In this document: positions 41,070-49,744 of the stretch, one piece after another
Position numbering within the stretch: position 1 is the stretch's first letter
How the letters are laid out: each line of letters starts with the position of its first letter
Origin: Streptomyces sp. SID13031
Lineage (GTDB): Bacteria; Actinomycetota; Actinomycetes; Propionibacteriales; Kribbellaceae
Reading direction: 5' to 3'
Length of the DNA stretch: 64,000 nt
Assembly: GCF_010548305.1 (NCBI RefSeq)
Contig: NZ_JAAGLV010000014.1
Location: 124,001 to 188,000, forward strand
Notes under the pieces: model-generated
Told to the model about the DNA's origin: nothing
What the model saw: only the letters and a program-made list of their open reading frames with translations
Database searches by the model: none
Translations under genes and position numbers: made by a program

Positions 41070-41319
41070 TATGGGTGGGGACCCGGCGAGGACTCCGAGG
41101 GGGCCGGCCAGTGGTGGTCGGACGAGGGCATCGACGCGCCGTCCTCGCCCTCACCCCCCGAGAACGGCTGGGCGATGCAACGCCTGGCCTTCATCAAGGT
41201 AGAACGCGGCCAGTACAACGAGGCCCGCCGCCCACTCAAGGCCGGCCTGGCCCGCCCGCAAGGCCCTCCGAGCCGACATCACGAAGACCGTCGCCAAGCT
41301 CCGCCAGCTGCTCTCCTGA
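41070..41319 (+). pseudogene. Decayed gene remnant with a frameshift
   Basis: From 41070 the frame reads YGWGPGEDSEGAGQWWSDEG, then ENGWAMQRLAFIKVERGQYN and EARRPLKAGL; after a one-base shift near 41245-41260 it continues KALRADITKTVAKLRQLLS to TGA 41317. The protein-like composition on both sides of the shift, absence of a start and lack of a ribosome site suggest a truncated, frameshifted gene. I do not recognise the family. It lies between the TetR gene and the VapBC-like pair. Confidence 0.4.
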
Positions 41320-41332
41320 CGCTGCTCGGCAA

Positions 41333-41737
41333 TCAGATCACCACCACCGTCAGTACGTCTTCGAGTCCCTTGAAGTCCTTGCCGTTGCGCGTATATAGCG
41401 GCAAGCCTCTGGTAGAGGCAATGGCGGCGATCATCAGGTCCATCCGCCGAGGCCGTGGATCTCGACCGGCGGCAACCACCAACGCCACCAAAGTGCCGTA
41501 ACGTGCGGCCGCATCACCGTCGAAGGGCAGTGGGTCGAAGGTGGACACAGCCGCCCCGAGCTTCTCAGTTCGAGTAGTTCGGGTTGCCGCATCTTTGGCC
41601 ATCGCGATGCCCTGGTGAAGCTCCGCCAGCGTGACAGAAGTCAGCTCCGGATACTCCGGAAGATGACTGAGCTCCAACAGATCGAGATCGACGTAGACAC
41701 AGGTATCCAGTACGCCGGTGTCCGATCCATCAGCCAC
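41333..41737 (-). CDS. VapC-like PIN-domain ribonuclease toxin
   Basis: 134 residues. PIN acidic residues are seen in GVLDTCVYVDLD, SVTLAELHQGI and RPRRMDLMIAAIAS, with TRNGKDFKGLE at the end. VapC toxins cleave tRNA or rRNA and stop translation. GTG 41737 overlaps the antitoxin stop (41730) by 8 bases, so translation is coupled. The 3' end converges on the decayed gene. The pair lies immediately beyond smc. Confidence 0.85.
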   Translation of the reverse strand: MADGSDTGVLDTCVYVDLDLLELSHLPEYPELTSVTLAELHQGIAMAKDAATRTTRTEKLGAAVSTFDPLPFDGDAAARYGTLVALVVAAGRDPRPRRMDLMIAAIASTRGLPLYTRNGKDFKGLEDVLTVVVI

Positions 41738-42023
41738 GGTCGCGTTCCCAGGGGTCAGAGCCGCCGGTCGAATCATCGCCGATCCGGTCCTCGCCACCGA
41801 AGAATTCGTCGGCATCCTGGCGCAGCTGCACGAAATCCATCCGCGGCAGCCGTCGGTGCTGGGCAATCAGCTCTGCAGCGGTCGGCCGTCGGCGGCGACC
41901 GAGCGGGCGCAACTCGGCGACCTCAGTCCCGTTCCGGGTGATGTGGTACGTCTCCCCCGCCTCGACAGAGTCCATCACGGCTGCGGAATGATTCCGGAAC
42001 TCGCGTTGAGTGATGATCTTCAT
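41730..42023 (-). CDS. Phd/YefM-family antitoxin
   Basis: 97 residues: MKIITQREFRNHSAAVMDSV then ETYHITRNGTEVAELRPLG is the Phd/YefM N-terminal DNA-binding domain; the acidic C-terminus (RQDADEFFGGEDRIGDD) would neutralise the PIN toxin. TACGCT lies 6 bases before ATG 42023 with no ribosome site, so probably leaderless. Direct repeats of ATGAGAC and CAGCG surround the start (42022-42055) and could be the autoregulatory operator. Confidence 0.85.
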   Translation of the reverse strand: MKIITQREFRNHSAAVMDSVEAGETYHITRNGTEVAELRPLGRRRRPTAAELIAQHRRLPRMDFVQLRQDADEFFGGEDRIGDDSTGGSDPWERDRG

Positions 42024-42029
42024 GAGACC

Positions 42030-42035
42030 AGCGTA
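42030..42035 (-). promoter_or_regulatory. -10 element of the toxin-antitoxin promoter
   Basis: TACGCT on the minus strand, 6 bases before ATG 42023, in the middle of the direct-repeat region. Confidence 0.45.
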
Positions 42036-42055
42036 GCCCCATGAGACACAGCGCG

Positions 42056-45000
42056 CTACACCGGTTCGGTTTCGCGGATTCGTTGGCTGATTACCGCGGA
42101 GACGCCGTCGCCTCGCATCGTGACGCCGTAGAGGGCGTCGGCTACCTCCATGGTGCGTTTCTGGTGAGTGATGACGAGGAGCTGGCTGTTTTCGCGGAGT
42201 TCTTCGTAGATCTCCAGGAGGCGGCCGAGGTTGGTGTCGTCCAGGGCTGCTTCTACCTCGTCGAGGATGTAGAAGGGCGAGGGGCGGGCCTTGAAGAGGG
42301 CTACCAGGAAGGCGACTGCCACCAGGGAGCGCTCGCCACCGGACAGGAGGGAGAGGCGCTTGACCTTCTTGCCCGGCGGGCGGGCCTCTACGTCGATACC
42401 GGTGTTGAGCATGTCGTTCGGGTCGGTCAGGACGAGTCGGCCTTCGCCGCCGGGGAACAGGCGGCTGAAGACGTGTTCGAAGGCGACCTCGACGTCGCGG
42501 TAGGCCTCGGTGAAGACCTGCTCGACGCGGTCGTCGACCTCCTTGACGATGTCCATCAGGTCGCGCCGGGACTTCTTCAGGTCCTCGAGCTGCTCGGCGA
42601 GGAAGCGGTGCCGCTCCTCCATCGCGTCGAACTCCTCCAGCGCGAGCGGGTTGATCCGCCCCAGCTGGCCCAGCGCGCGCTCGGCGGTCTTCAGCCGCTT
42701 CTGCACCTTGACCCGGTCGAACGGCTCGCCCTCGAGCTCGAGCGTGTTCTCGTCGCCATCCTTGGGCAGCGGCGGTACCAGCTGATCCGGCCCGTACTCC
42801 GCGACCAGCGCCTCCACCTCGGTGCCCAGCTCGCTCAGCGCCTTCTCGTACAGGGCCTCCAAGCGCATCTTCTGCTCGGCCCGGGCCAGCGCGTCGCGGT
42901 GCACGGTGTTGGTGAGCTGCTCCAGCTCGCTGCTCAGGTTTCGGGTCGCGGAGCGAGCCTGCGCCAGCCCCTGCTCGCGCTCGGCGCGCTGAGCCTGGAT
43001 CGCCGACCGCTCAGTCGCTGCAAGCTGCAGTGAGCTCTCCAGGCGGGCCAGTACGTGACCTGCCGCCAGGTGGACCGCCTGCGCGGCCTCGGACTGCCGG
43101 GCCCGCCGGGTCGCCCGAGCGATCGCCCGGGCCCGCGCCTCCCGCTCCTGGCGAGCCGCACGCTCCAGGGAGTCGGCCCGGCCGGACAGGGCCCGCGCAC
43201 GCTCCTCTGTGGTCCGCAGTGAGAGCCGTGCTTCCATCTCGCCCGCACGGCCGGCCTTGGCCGCCTCGGCGAGCCGGTCGCGCTCGGTCGGGTCGGGCTC
43301 GTCACCCTCGTCGTCGCCGTACTGCTCGACGTCGCTGAGCCGCTTCTCGAGGTCGGCGAGGCCGGACAGGTTCCGGTCGCGCTCCTCCCCCGCCGCGGCG
43401 ATCGCCTCGGCCATCCGCTGCGCCTCGCCACGGGACGCCTTCGCCAGTGACCCGAACTGGGCCAACTGCTCGGCCACCGCAGCCATCGACGCATCCGACT
43501 CGTGCAACCGGGCCAGCGCGATCTCGACGGACTGCTTCTGGCTCCCCCGCTCACCCTCCATCGCGGCCAGCTCGAAACGCAGCCGCTCGCTCCGGGCAGT
43601 CGCCTCGGTCAGCTTCTCGCTGGCCTCGTCGACGGCGGACTGAACCTCGATCAGGCTCGGCGCCGCGTCAGAACCGCCGTACGCGAAGTGCGCACCCAGT
43701 ACGTCGCCCGCGCGGGTGGCCGTGGTGACATCGGGCAGGTGCTGGATCAGTGAGCGCGCCGCAGGCACATCCTCGACGACCGCGACCTTGCGGAGCAGCC
43801 GGCGAAGGGCCGGGCGCAGCGTCTCGGGGCAGTCCACCACGTCGACCGCGTACGTCGCGCCGTACGGCAACTGCGGCCAGCTGGCGTAGTCATCGGCCGG
43901 AGCGTCTCCGAGGAGCAACCCGGCGCGGCCGAGGTCGTGCTCCTTGAGGTGCCCGACAGCGTTCAGTGCCGCCTGCGTATGCGTCACCGCGACGGCGTCA
44001 GCGGCCTCGCCCAGCGCTGCGGCGATGGCGGTCTCATACCCCGCGCGAACGCTCAGCAGCGCGGCGACAGAGCCCATCAGGCCGGCGATCTGCTCGGAGG
44101 CGGCCAGCAGGGCGCCGGCGCCGTCCTTGCGGTTGAGGCCCATCTCCAGGGCGTCCTTGCGAGCGGTCAGACCGGCTCGCTCCCGCTCGGCGTCGCGCTC
44201 CTCGGCGCGGAGCTTGGTGAGGCGCTCCTCCAGCTCGTCCAGGACGCTCTGGGCTGCCTCATACTCCTCGTCGAGACCCCGCTCACCGGCGTCGAGGCCG
44301 GCCACCTGGGTCTCCAGGGCGGTGAAGTCGTGCTGCGCCTTGGCGGCGCGCGCCTCGGCTTCGTGCTGATTGGTGGCCAGACGGCCGATCTCGGACTCGG
44401 CAGCGGACGCGCGGCTCTTCAGCGCGTTCACCTGGCCGGTCAGCCGGGCCAAACCTTCACGACGGTCGGCGGCGGCCCGGATCAGGGAAGCGATCCGGCG
44501 CTCCTCCTCGGCGTGCTCGGCCTCCAGCTGCTGCCGGTGCTCGATCGCCTGCTGCAGTAGCTCGGAGTGCGCCTCGACCTCGGCCTCGATCTGCGCCTCG
44601 GTCTCACGGACCCGGGCGGCCTCCAGCTCGAGCTCCTCGGGGTCGCGCCCGCTGCGAGACTCCTCGGCCTCGTCGTTGAGCGACCGGATCCGGTCCGCGG
44701 CGATCCGCGCGGTGCCCTTGATCTTCTCGCCGAACCCGGACAGCGAGTACCACGTGTCCTGCGCGGCCTGCAGCGCCGGTGCATCGGTACGGAGTGCGTC
44801 CTCCAGCTCGGCCTCGAGGTCGCGCGCCTCCCGCAACGAAGCCTCGAGCAGCGACCGCTTCTCGGTCAGCGCGGCCTCGTCCTTGAGCTCGGCCTCGAGC
44901 GAGGACTGGGCCTGCACGATGTCGTCGGCGAGCAGCCGGGACCGGCCGTCGCGAACCTCGGCCTGGATGGTCACCGCTCGCCGCGCCACCTCCGCCTGGC

Positions 45001-45619
45001 GCCCGAGCGGCTTCAGCTGCCGGCGGATCTCGGCGATCAGGTCGCCGAGCCGGTGCACGTTGCCCTCGGTGGACTCCAGCTTGCGGAGCGCCTTCTCCTT
45101 GCGCTTGCGGTGCTTCAGGACGCCGGCGGCCTCCTCGACGAAACCGCGGCGGCCCTCGGGGGTCGCGCGCAGGATCGAGTCGAGCTGGCCCTGGCCGACG
45201 ATGACGTGCATCTCGCGGCCGATACCGGAGTCGCTGAGCAGTTCCTGGACGTCGAGCAGCCGGCAGTTCTGGCCGTTGATCTGGTAGTCGGAGCCACCGT
45301 TGCGGAACATCGTCCGCGAGATGGTGACCTCGGCGTACTCGATCGGCAGCGCGCCGTCGGCGTTGTCGATGGTCAGCACAACCTCGGCGCGGCCCAGCGG
45401 GGGGCGGCCGGAGGTACCGGCGAAGATGACGTCTTCCATCTTGCCGCCACGTAGCGACTTGACGCCCTGCTCACCCATCACCCAGGCAAGACCGTCGACG
45501 ACGTTGGACTTGCCGGAACCGTTGGGGCCGACGATGCAGGTGATCCCCGGTTCGAAGTTCATCGTCGTGGCCGACGCGAAAGACTTGAATCCTCGGAGCG
45601 TCATGCTCTTGAGGTACAA
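42056..45619 (-). CDS. smc: Chromosome partition protein SMC
   Basis: 1187 residues, normal length. N-terminal ABC-type head: MYLKSMTLRGFKSFASATT and Walker A GPNGSGKSNVVDG; coiled coils with a hinge in the middle around residues 500-670 (GAALGEAADAVAV); C-terminal head with LSGGERSLVAVAFLVALF and Walker B FYILDEVEAALDD. It compacts and separates chromosomes with ScpAB. TTG 45619 has GGGAGC 6 bases upstream and restores the conserved MYLKS start; ATG 45604 is shorter. Preceded by an intrinsic terminator, so smc has its own promoter. Confidence 0.97.
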   Translation of the reverse strand: MYLKSMTLRGFKSFASATTMNFEPGITCIVGPNGSGKSNVVDGLAWVMGEQGVKSLRGGKMEDVIFAGTSGRPPLGRAEVVLTIDNADGALPIEYAEVTISRTMFRNGGSDYQINGQNCRLLDVQELLSDSGIGREMHVIVGQGQLDSILRATPEGRRGFVEEAAGVLKHRKRKEKALRKLESTEGNVHRLGDLIAEIRRQLKPLGRQAEVARRAVTIQAEVRDGRSRLLADDIVQAQSSLEAELKDEAALTEKRSLLEASLREARDLEAELEDALRTDAPALQAAQDTWYSLSGFGEKIKGTARIAADRIRSLNDEAEESRSGRDPEELELEAARVRETEAQIEAEVEAHSELLQQAIEHRQQLEAEHAEEERRIASLIRAAADRREGLARLTGQVNALKSRASAAESEIGRLATNQHEAEARAAKAQHDFTALETQVAGLDAGERGLDEEYEAAQSVLDELEERLTKLRAEERDAERERAGLTARKDALEMGLNRKDGAGALLAASEQIAGLMGSVAALLSVRAGYETAIAAALGEAADAVAVTHTQAALNAVGHLKEHDLGRAGLLLGDAPADDYASWPQLPYGATYAVDVVDCPETLRPALRRLLRKVAVVEDVPAARSLIQHLPDVTTATRAGDVLGAHFAYGGSDAAPSLIEVQSAVDEASEKLTEATARSERLRFELAAMEGERGSQKQSVEIALARLHESDASMAAVAEQLAQFGSLAKASRGEAQRMAEAIAAAGEERDRNLSGLADLEKRLSDVEQYGDDEGDEPDPTERDRLAEAAKAGRAGEMEARLSLRTTEERARALSGRADSLERAARQEREARARAIARATRRARQSEAAQAVHLAAGHVLARLESSLQLAATERSAIQAQRAEREQGLAQARSATRNLSSELEQLTNTVHRDALARAEQKMRLEALYEKALSELGTEVEALVAEYGPDQLVPPLPKDGDENTLELEGEPFDRVKVQKRLKTAERALGQLGRINPLALEEFDAMEERHRFLAEQLEDLKKSRRDLMDIVKEVDDRVEQVFTEAYRDVEVAFEHVFSRLFPGGEGRLVLTDPNDMLNTGIDVEARPPGKKVKRLSLLSGGERSLVAVAFLVALFKARPSPFYILDEVEAALDDTNLGRLLEIYEELRENSQLLVITHQKRTMEVADALYGVTMRGDGVSAVISQRIRETEPV

Positions 45620-45749
45620 AGCGAGGCTCCCAACCCGTGAAAAGGACAGACGATACCGAAGGAACCGTCGTAACTGCTGGTGACGCTGCCGTTACCGGGG
45701 GAAGTAGTTCCACTCAACACTGTACCTACCTGAACAGCCAGTGCTGACC

Positions 45750-45788
45750 AAGAAAACGCGGCGGAGGCCCGGACGGGGGCCACCGCCG
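45750..45788 (-). terminator. Intrinsic terminator before smc
   Basis: Stem CGGCGG-A-GGCCC with GGGCC-A-CCGCCG (45759-45788) around a 6-base loop, followed on the minus strand by CGTTTTCTT. It ends the transcript of the 66-residue gene, about 40 bases past its stop, and insulates smc. Confidence 0.8.
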
Positions 45789-45828
45789 TGGGTGGTGCGG
45801 TCGGTAAGGGTGGTGCGGCTTCGGTGGG

Positions 45829-46029
45829 TCAGACCGAAGCGGGCTCGCGCAGAGCCTCGTCTACTGTCAGCAGACGCCCGTCGTGTACGGCTGCGACCAG
45901 ATGGTCGTTTTCAGCCTGTAGGCGCATCACGTGCGCCTCCAGATCGGCGACACGCCGGTTGAGCAGGCGTACCTGCTCGAGCATGCGCGGGTCAGTGCTT
46001 CCAAGATGCCCTAAAAGAGCCTTGGCCAT
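45829..46029 (-). CDS. Small conserved coiled-coil protein between mutM and smc
   Basis: 66 residues, mostly one amphipathic helix: MAKALLGHLGSTDPRMLEQV then LNRRVADLEAHVMRLQAEN, likely a coiled-coil dimer. It is neither secreted nor membrane-bound. CGGAGGACAGCACA precedes ATG 46029, a strong ribosome site. Similar small proteins occur next to smc in related actinobacteria; function unknown. Terminated by the hairpin at 45759-45788. Confidence 0.8.
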   Translation of the reverse strand: MAKALLGHLGSTDPRMLEQVRLLNRRVADLEAHVMRLQAENDHLVAAVHDGRLLTVDEALREPASV

Positions 46030-46162
46030 TGTGCTGTCCTCCGGAAGGGTTCTGGCAGGTGGCGCCCCTGGTCCGCGGAGCGCAGAAATGTGTGCCGTCT
46101 TTCAGGGTGACACCGCGATGAGGTTGGGTCAACCTGGGCTACTTTAATTAACGATACCTCGC

Positions 46163-47017
46163 TCACCACCGGGCGTGTCGCGGTACTGGCTGACACTTCG
46201 GGCAGCGGAACGAGGAACGGTTCATGAACGGTTCCCGGCGGATCGGGCGGCCGTCGCGCGGGCAGGGCGAATCCTCTTGCCCGTAGACCGCGAGACCCCG
46301 CTCGAAGTAGCCGGATTCCCCGTTCACGTTGACATACAGGGCGTCGAAGCTGGTACCACCGACCGCCAGCGCCTCGCCCATCACCGCCTTGGCGTGACCG
46401 AGGATTTCCCTTGCCTGCAAGGGTTTCATCGTCTCGGTCGCCTTCGCGTAGTGCTGCTTGGCCCGCCACAAAGCCTCGTCGGCATAGATGTTCCCGACTC
46501 CGCTGACCAGCGTCTGGTCGAGCAACGCCCGCTTCAAACCGGTTTTCTTGCGGCGCAGCGCGGTGACGAAAAGGTCCTCGTCGAACAAAGGATCGAACGG
46601 GTCGCGGGCGATGTGCGCGATCTCCTCGGGCAGCTCGGCGCCACCCTCGGAGTAGGACAGACCACCGAACATCCGCTGGTCCAGAAAACGGACCTCTCCG
46701 CCGTCGTCGGCGAAGCGGAACCGGATCCGCAGGTGCTTCTCGTCCGGCGCCCCGACCGGCTGGACCCGGAACTGCCCGCTCATCCCCAGGTGCGCCAGGA
46801 CGGCGTCCCCGGACTCCAGCGGCAGCCACAGGTACTTCCCACGCCTCGCCGGGGCCGCGAACGTCTGCCCCTTGAGCTTGGCGACAAAATCGTCCGGCCC
46901 GGCGAGATGCCGGCGTACAGGCCGGGGATGCAGCACCTCGACGGCGTCGATCGTCCGCCCGGCGGTGAAATCCGCGAGTCCGCGGCGAACGACCTCTACT
47001 TCGGGAAGCTCGGGCAC
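46163..47017 (-). CDS. mutM: Formamidopyrimidine-DNA glycosylase MutM (Fpg)
   Basis: 284 residues. Catalytic N-terminus MPELPEVEVVRRGL (Pro1 nucleophile after Met removal), helix-two-turn-helix with SGVGNIYADEALWRA, and a zinc-finger-like C-terminus. It excises 8-oxoguanine. The finger reads SPCPRDGRPI ... FRCPKCQ, so the second Cys of the usual CxxC is Asp. Starts 1-2 bases after the rnc stop, so co-transcribed with it. Confidence 0.95.
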   Translation of the reverse strand: MPELPEVEVVRRGLADFTAGRTIDAVEVLHPRPVRRHLAGPDDFVAKLKGQTFAAPARRGKYLWLPLESGDAVLAHLGMSGQFRVQPVGAPDEKHLRIRFRFADDGGEVRFLDQRMFGGLSYSEGGAELPEEIAHIARDPFDPLFDEDLFVTALRRKKTGLKRALLDQTLVSGVGNIYADEALWRAKQHYAKATETMKPLQAREILGHAKAVMGEALAVGGTSFDALYVNVNGESGYFERGLAVYGQEDSPCPRDGRPIRREPFMNRSSFRCPKCQPVPRHARW

Positions 47018-47018
47018 C

Positions 47019-47765
47019 TCAGGGCTGCTGGGACGGATCTATGCTGTTGGGGTGGGCTGCTCTGAGCGCCTTCCAGGCGGTCTCGGCTGCCTGCTGCTCG
47101 GCTTCCTTCTTGCTCCGGCCGATGCCGTGCCCGTAGGTGTCCGCGCCGATCCGCACCTTCGCCTCGAATGTCTTGGCGTGGTCCGGACCGGACTCGGCGA
47201 TCACGTACTCCGGTACGCCGACGCCCAGCTGGGCGACGAGCTCCTGCAGGCTGGTCTTCCAGTCCAGGCCGGCACCCAGCCTGGCCGACGACTCCATCAG
47301 CTCGTCGAACAGCGTGTGCACGACCGCGCCGGCCACCTCGAAGCCACGGTCGAGGTAGACCGCACCGATCAGGGCCTCGACACAGTCGGCCAGGATCGAC
47401 GACTTGTCCCGCCCGCCGGTGGCTTCCTCGCCGCGGCCGAGCCGGAGATACTTCCCCAGCTTCAGCTCGCGAGCGACTCCCGCCAGGGCGCGCATGTTGA
47501 CCACAGCGGCGCGCAGCTTGGCGAGCCGGCCCTCGGAGAGGTCCGGATGGTTGCGGAACAGCGACTCCGTGACGATGACGCCGAGCACGGAGTCCCCGAG
47601 GAACTCCAGCCGCTCATTGGTCGGCAACCCACCGTTCTCGTACGCGAACGAACGGTGGGTGAAGGCGTGCTCCAGTAAATTGTCAGCCAGCGATACGCCG
47701 AGCCGCTGGTTCAGCTCGGCGTAGAGCCCCCCGCTGGGGATTGACTCAGTGTTGGCAGAGTTCAC
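47019..47765 (-). CDS. rnc: Ribonuclease III
   Basis: 248 residues. RNase III signature NERLEFLGDSVLGVIVTE, second acidic region EALIGAVYLDRGF and a double-stranded-RNA binding domain at the C-terminus (PEYVIAESGPDHAKTFEAKV). Processes rRNA precursors and double-stranded RNA. GTG 47765 start lacks a good ribosome site and may be coupled to rpmF, 13 bases upstream. Order rpmF-rnc-mutM is the standard one. Confidence 0.96.
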   Translation of the reverse strand: MNSANTESIPSGGLYAELNQRLGVSLADNLLEHAFTHRSFAYENGGLPTNERLEFLGDSVLGVIVTESLFRNHPDLSEGRLAKLRAAVVNMRALAGVARELKLGKYLRLGRGEEATGGRDKSSILADCVEALIGAVYLDRGFEVAGAVVHTLFDELMESSARLGAGLDWKTSLQELVAQLGVGVPEYVIAESGPDHAKTFEAKVRIGADTYGHGIGRSKKEAEQQAAETAWKALRAAHPNSIDPSQQP

Positions 47766-47778
47766 TGGGTAGTGCCGT

Positions 47779-47970
47779 TTAGCTCTCGACGACCTGGCGA
47801 CGCTCGCCCTTGGCGCCGTACTGGCCGCAGGTCGGGCAAACGGTGTGCTGCAGGTGCTTCGCGCGGCAGGCGGGGTTCACGCAGGTGACCAGCGAGGGCG
47901 CAGTGGCCTTCCACTGGGCCCGGCGGCTCCGGGTGTTGCTGCGCGACATCTTCCGCTTCGGAACGGCCAC
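47779..47970 (-). CDS. rpmF: 50S ribosomal protein L32
   Basis: 63 residues: MAVPKRKMSRSNTRSRRAQW, then a zinc ribbon with CVNPAC and CPTCGQYG (C+ form). Ribosome large subunit. Between DUF177 and rnc, the usual neighbours. Gene start ATG 47970 preceded by AGGAG-like CGAGGAG. Confidence 0.96.
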   Translation of the reverse strand: MAVPKRKMSRSNTRSRRAQWKATAPSLVTCVNPACRAKHLQHTVCPTCGQYGAKGERRQVVES

Positions 47971-48076
47971 GGTTATGACTCCTCGGTTCGGCCGGGGGCT
48001 TGCGACCCGGCCGGCTGGCTGGTGACTTGGTGAACTGCATCAGGCACTACGACCGCCCAGGTACTGCGGTCGTTCA

Positions 48077-48610
48077 CTACTTTCGTTCGTCCTGCGGGAG
48101 CAGGCCTTGCAGAGCGGACCACCGCGAGTCGACATCGTCCTCGTGCTTGTGTCCGGGCTCGTCCGCCAGGCGCACCCCACACTCGGGGCACAGACCTTGG
48201 CAGTCGTCCGTACACAACGGCTGGAACGGCAGTGCGAGCACCACCTGGTCCCTCAACGCCGGTTCGAGGTCGATCAGATCGCCCACCATCCGGCTGGCCT
48301 CGTCCGGCTCGGCGTCACTCTCCGGGTAGACGTACAGCTCCTGGACGTCGGCGAGGAAATCCTCCTCGACATCGACCAGGCACCGCGCGCACTCCCCGAC
48401 CAGCCGGCCACTGGCCGACCCGGAAACGAGCACCCCTTCGACTACCGCTTCCAGTCGTAGATCGAACTGGATCGGATCGCCTTGGGGGACGCCGATCACG
48501 TCGATTCCGAGATTTTCCGGTGCCGGTGCCGTGAAGGAGACTTCGCGCTGGGACCCGGCGCGGCGTGACAGCTCGTGGGTATCGATCACGAGTGGGTACC
48601 GCGGGTCCAA
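48077..48610 (-). CDS. DUF177 (YceD-like) protein
   Basis: 177 residues. PLVIDTHELSRRAGSQREV at the start and two CxxC pairs (CARCLVDV near the middle, CTDDCQGLCPECG near the end) identify the YceD/DUF177 family, usually located directly before rpmF and linked to 23S rRNA accumulation in plants and E. coli. The start is uncertain: TTG 48610 fits the family N-terminus LDPRYPLV but has no clear ribosome site; TTG 48664 is a longer alternative close to the promoter's start point. First gene of the DUF177-rpmF-rnc-mutM operon. Confidence 0.85.
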   Translation of the reverse strand: MDPRYPLVIDTHELSRRAGSQREVSFTAPAPENLGIDVIGVPQGDPIQFDLRLEAVVEGVLVSGSASGRLVGECARCLVDVEEDFLADVQELYVYPESDAEPDEASRMVGDLIDLEPALRDQVVLALPFQPLCTDDCQGLCPECGVRLADEPGHKHEDDVDSRWSALQGLLPQDERK

Positions 48611-48676
48611 GGCGCTCAGGACATCCCTTTCAGGCGTAGGCAGGCAGAATCTCGGTCTCAACAAGACCAGTGGACA

Positions 48677-48706
48677 ACATTACCAACTCCGCACCGTCTG
48701 GCCCAA
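48677..48706 (-). promoter_or_regulatory. Promoter of DUF177-rpmF-rnc-mutM
   Basis: On the minus strand TTGGGC (48701-48706), an 18-base spacer and TAATGT (48677-48682), in the gap after coaD. Confidence 0.55.
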
Positions 48707-48717
48707 TTCGGGGCAGG

Positions 48718-49188
48718 CTAGAGCGCGGCGAGCAACTTTGTATGAACGCTGGGCGGCAGGAAATCGGCTACCGGACCACCGAGTCTCGCAATCTCCTTGA
48801 CCAGGCTGGAGGAGATGAAAGCGTTCTCCGCGGCCGTCGGCAGGAAAACGGTGTCGACGCCGGACAGTTTCCGGTTCATCTGGGCCATCTGCAGCTCGTA
48901 GTCGTAGTCGGCGCCCGAACGCAGCCCCTTGACGATCACGCCGGCGTTCTCGGCCCGGCAGTAGTCGACCAGCAACCCGTCGAAGGTGCCGACCCGGACG
49001 TTCGGGTACGGCGCGGCGATCTCGGTCAGCATCGCGAGCCGGTCCTCGACGCTGAACAGGCGGTGCTTGGACTGGTTCACCCCGGTCGCGACGATCAGCT
49101 CGTCGAACGCGGCGGCCGCCCGGGCGATCACGTCCAGGTGCCCGTTGGTGGGCGGGTCGAAGGTCCCGGGGAACACAGCCCTACTCAT
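48718..49188 (-). CDS. coaD: Phosphopantetheine adenylyltransferase
   Basis: 156 residues. Nucleotidyltransferase motif RAVFPGTFDPPTNGHLDVI with T/HxGH, then GLRSGADYDYELQMAQMNR and the ISSSLVKEIA signature. Fourth step of coenzyme A synthesis. ATG 49188 overlaps the rsmD stop by 8 bases. The last gene of the FakA-recG-rsmD-coaD operon. Confidence 0.96.
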   Translation of the reverse strand: MSRAVFPGTFDPPTNGHLDVIARAAAAFDELIVATGVNQSKHRLFSVEDRLAMLTEIAAPYPNVRVGTFDGLLVDYCRAENAGVIVKGLRSGADYDYELQMAQMNRKLSGVDTVFLPTAAENAFISSSLVKEIARLGGPVADFLPPSVHTKLLAAL

Positions 49189-49744
49189 GGCGGTGACCGT
49201 ACCAAAGCCGGGCCTCGCCGTACTTGCGATCCCGCAGCGCGGCGAACCCCTCGGGCCACTCCCACGGCTCGCGCTTGGCCCGCTCGACGACGACCACCGC
49301 GTCCGCCGCGACCCATCCGTTGGCCACCAGCGAAGTGAGCACCTCTTGCAGCTCAACGGTTTCCAGCTTGTACGGCGGGTCGGCGAAGATCAGGTCGACC
49401 GGCTCCCCCGGGTTGTGGCCCGAGGCAACCTTCTCGACCGGCCGGGTGAGCAGGGTCGTGCCGGGCAGCCCGACCACCTTGATGTTCGCCGCGATCACCT
49501 CGGCGGCCGGCCGGTCCGACTCGACCAGGACGACCCGTTTGGCCCCGCGTGACAACGCCTCCAGGCCGACCGCGCCCGATCCGGCGTACAGGTCGAGGAC
49601 CTGCAGTCCGTCGAGGCCGGCGAATTCGGCTTCCAGGGAAGAGAAAAGCGCTTCCCGGACCCGATCGGCCGTCGGCCTGGTTCCGATGCCAGGTGGTACG
49701 GCGATCCGCCGGCCACCGGCCACTCCCCCGACGATCCGCGTCAC
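49181..49744 (-). CDS. rsmD: 16S rRNA (guanine966-N2)-methyltransferase RsmD
   Basis: 187 residues. N-terminus MTRIVGGVAGGRRIAVPPG, SAM motif VLDLYAGSGAVGLEALSRG, and catalytic DPPY in LIFADPPYKLE. GTG 49744 overlaps the recG stop by 4 bases. Modifies helix 31 of 16S rRNA. Confidence 0.95.
   Translation of the reverse strand: MTRIVGGVAGGRRIAVPPGIGTRPTADRVREALFSSLEAEFAGLDGLQVLDLYAGSGAVGLEALSRGAKRVVLVESDRPAAEVIAANIKVVGLPGTTLLTRPVEKVASGHNPGEPVDLIFADPPYKLETVELQEVLTSLVANGWVAADAVVVVERAKREPWEWPEGFAALRDRKYGEARLWYGHRHE

Noticed and set aside
46030..46162. Small RNA in the gap before mutM end
   Set aside because: Only a promoter-like TTGACC and an AT-rich patch are seen; no defined structure.
48049..48073. 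Hairpin ACGACCG/CGGTCGT before rpmF
   Set aside because: Seven-base stem with a long loop, no T-run, inside a continuous operon; a terminator or riboswitch cannot be supported.
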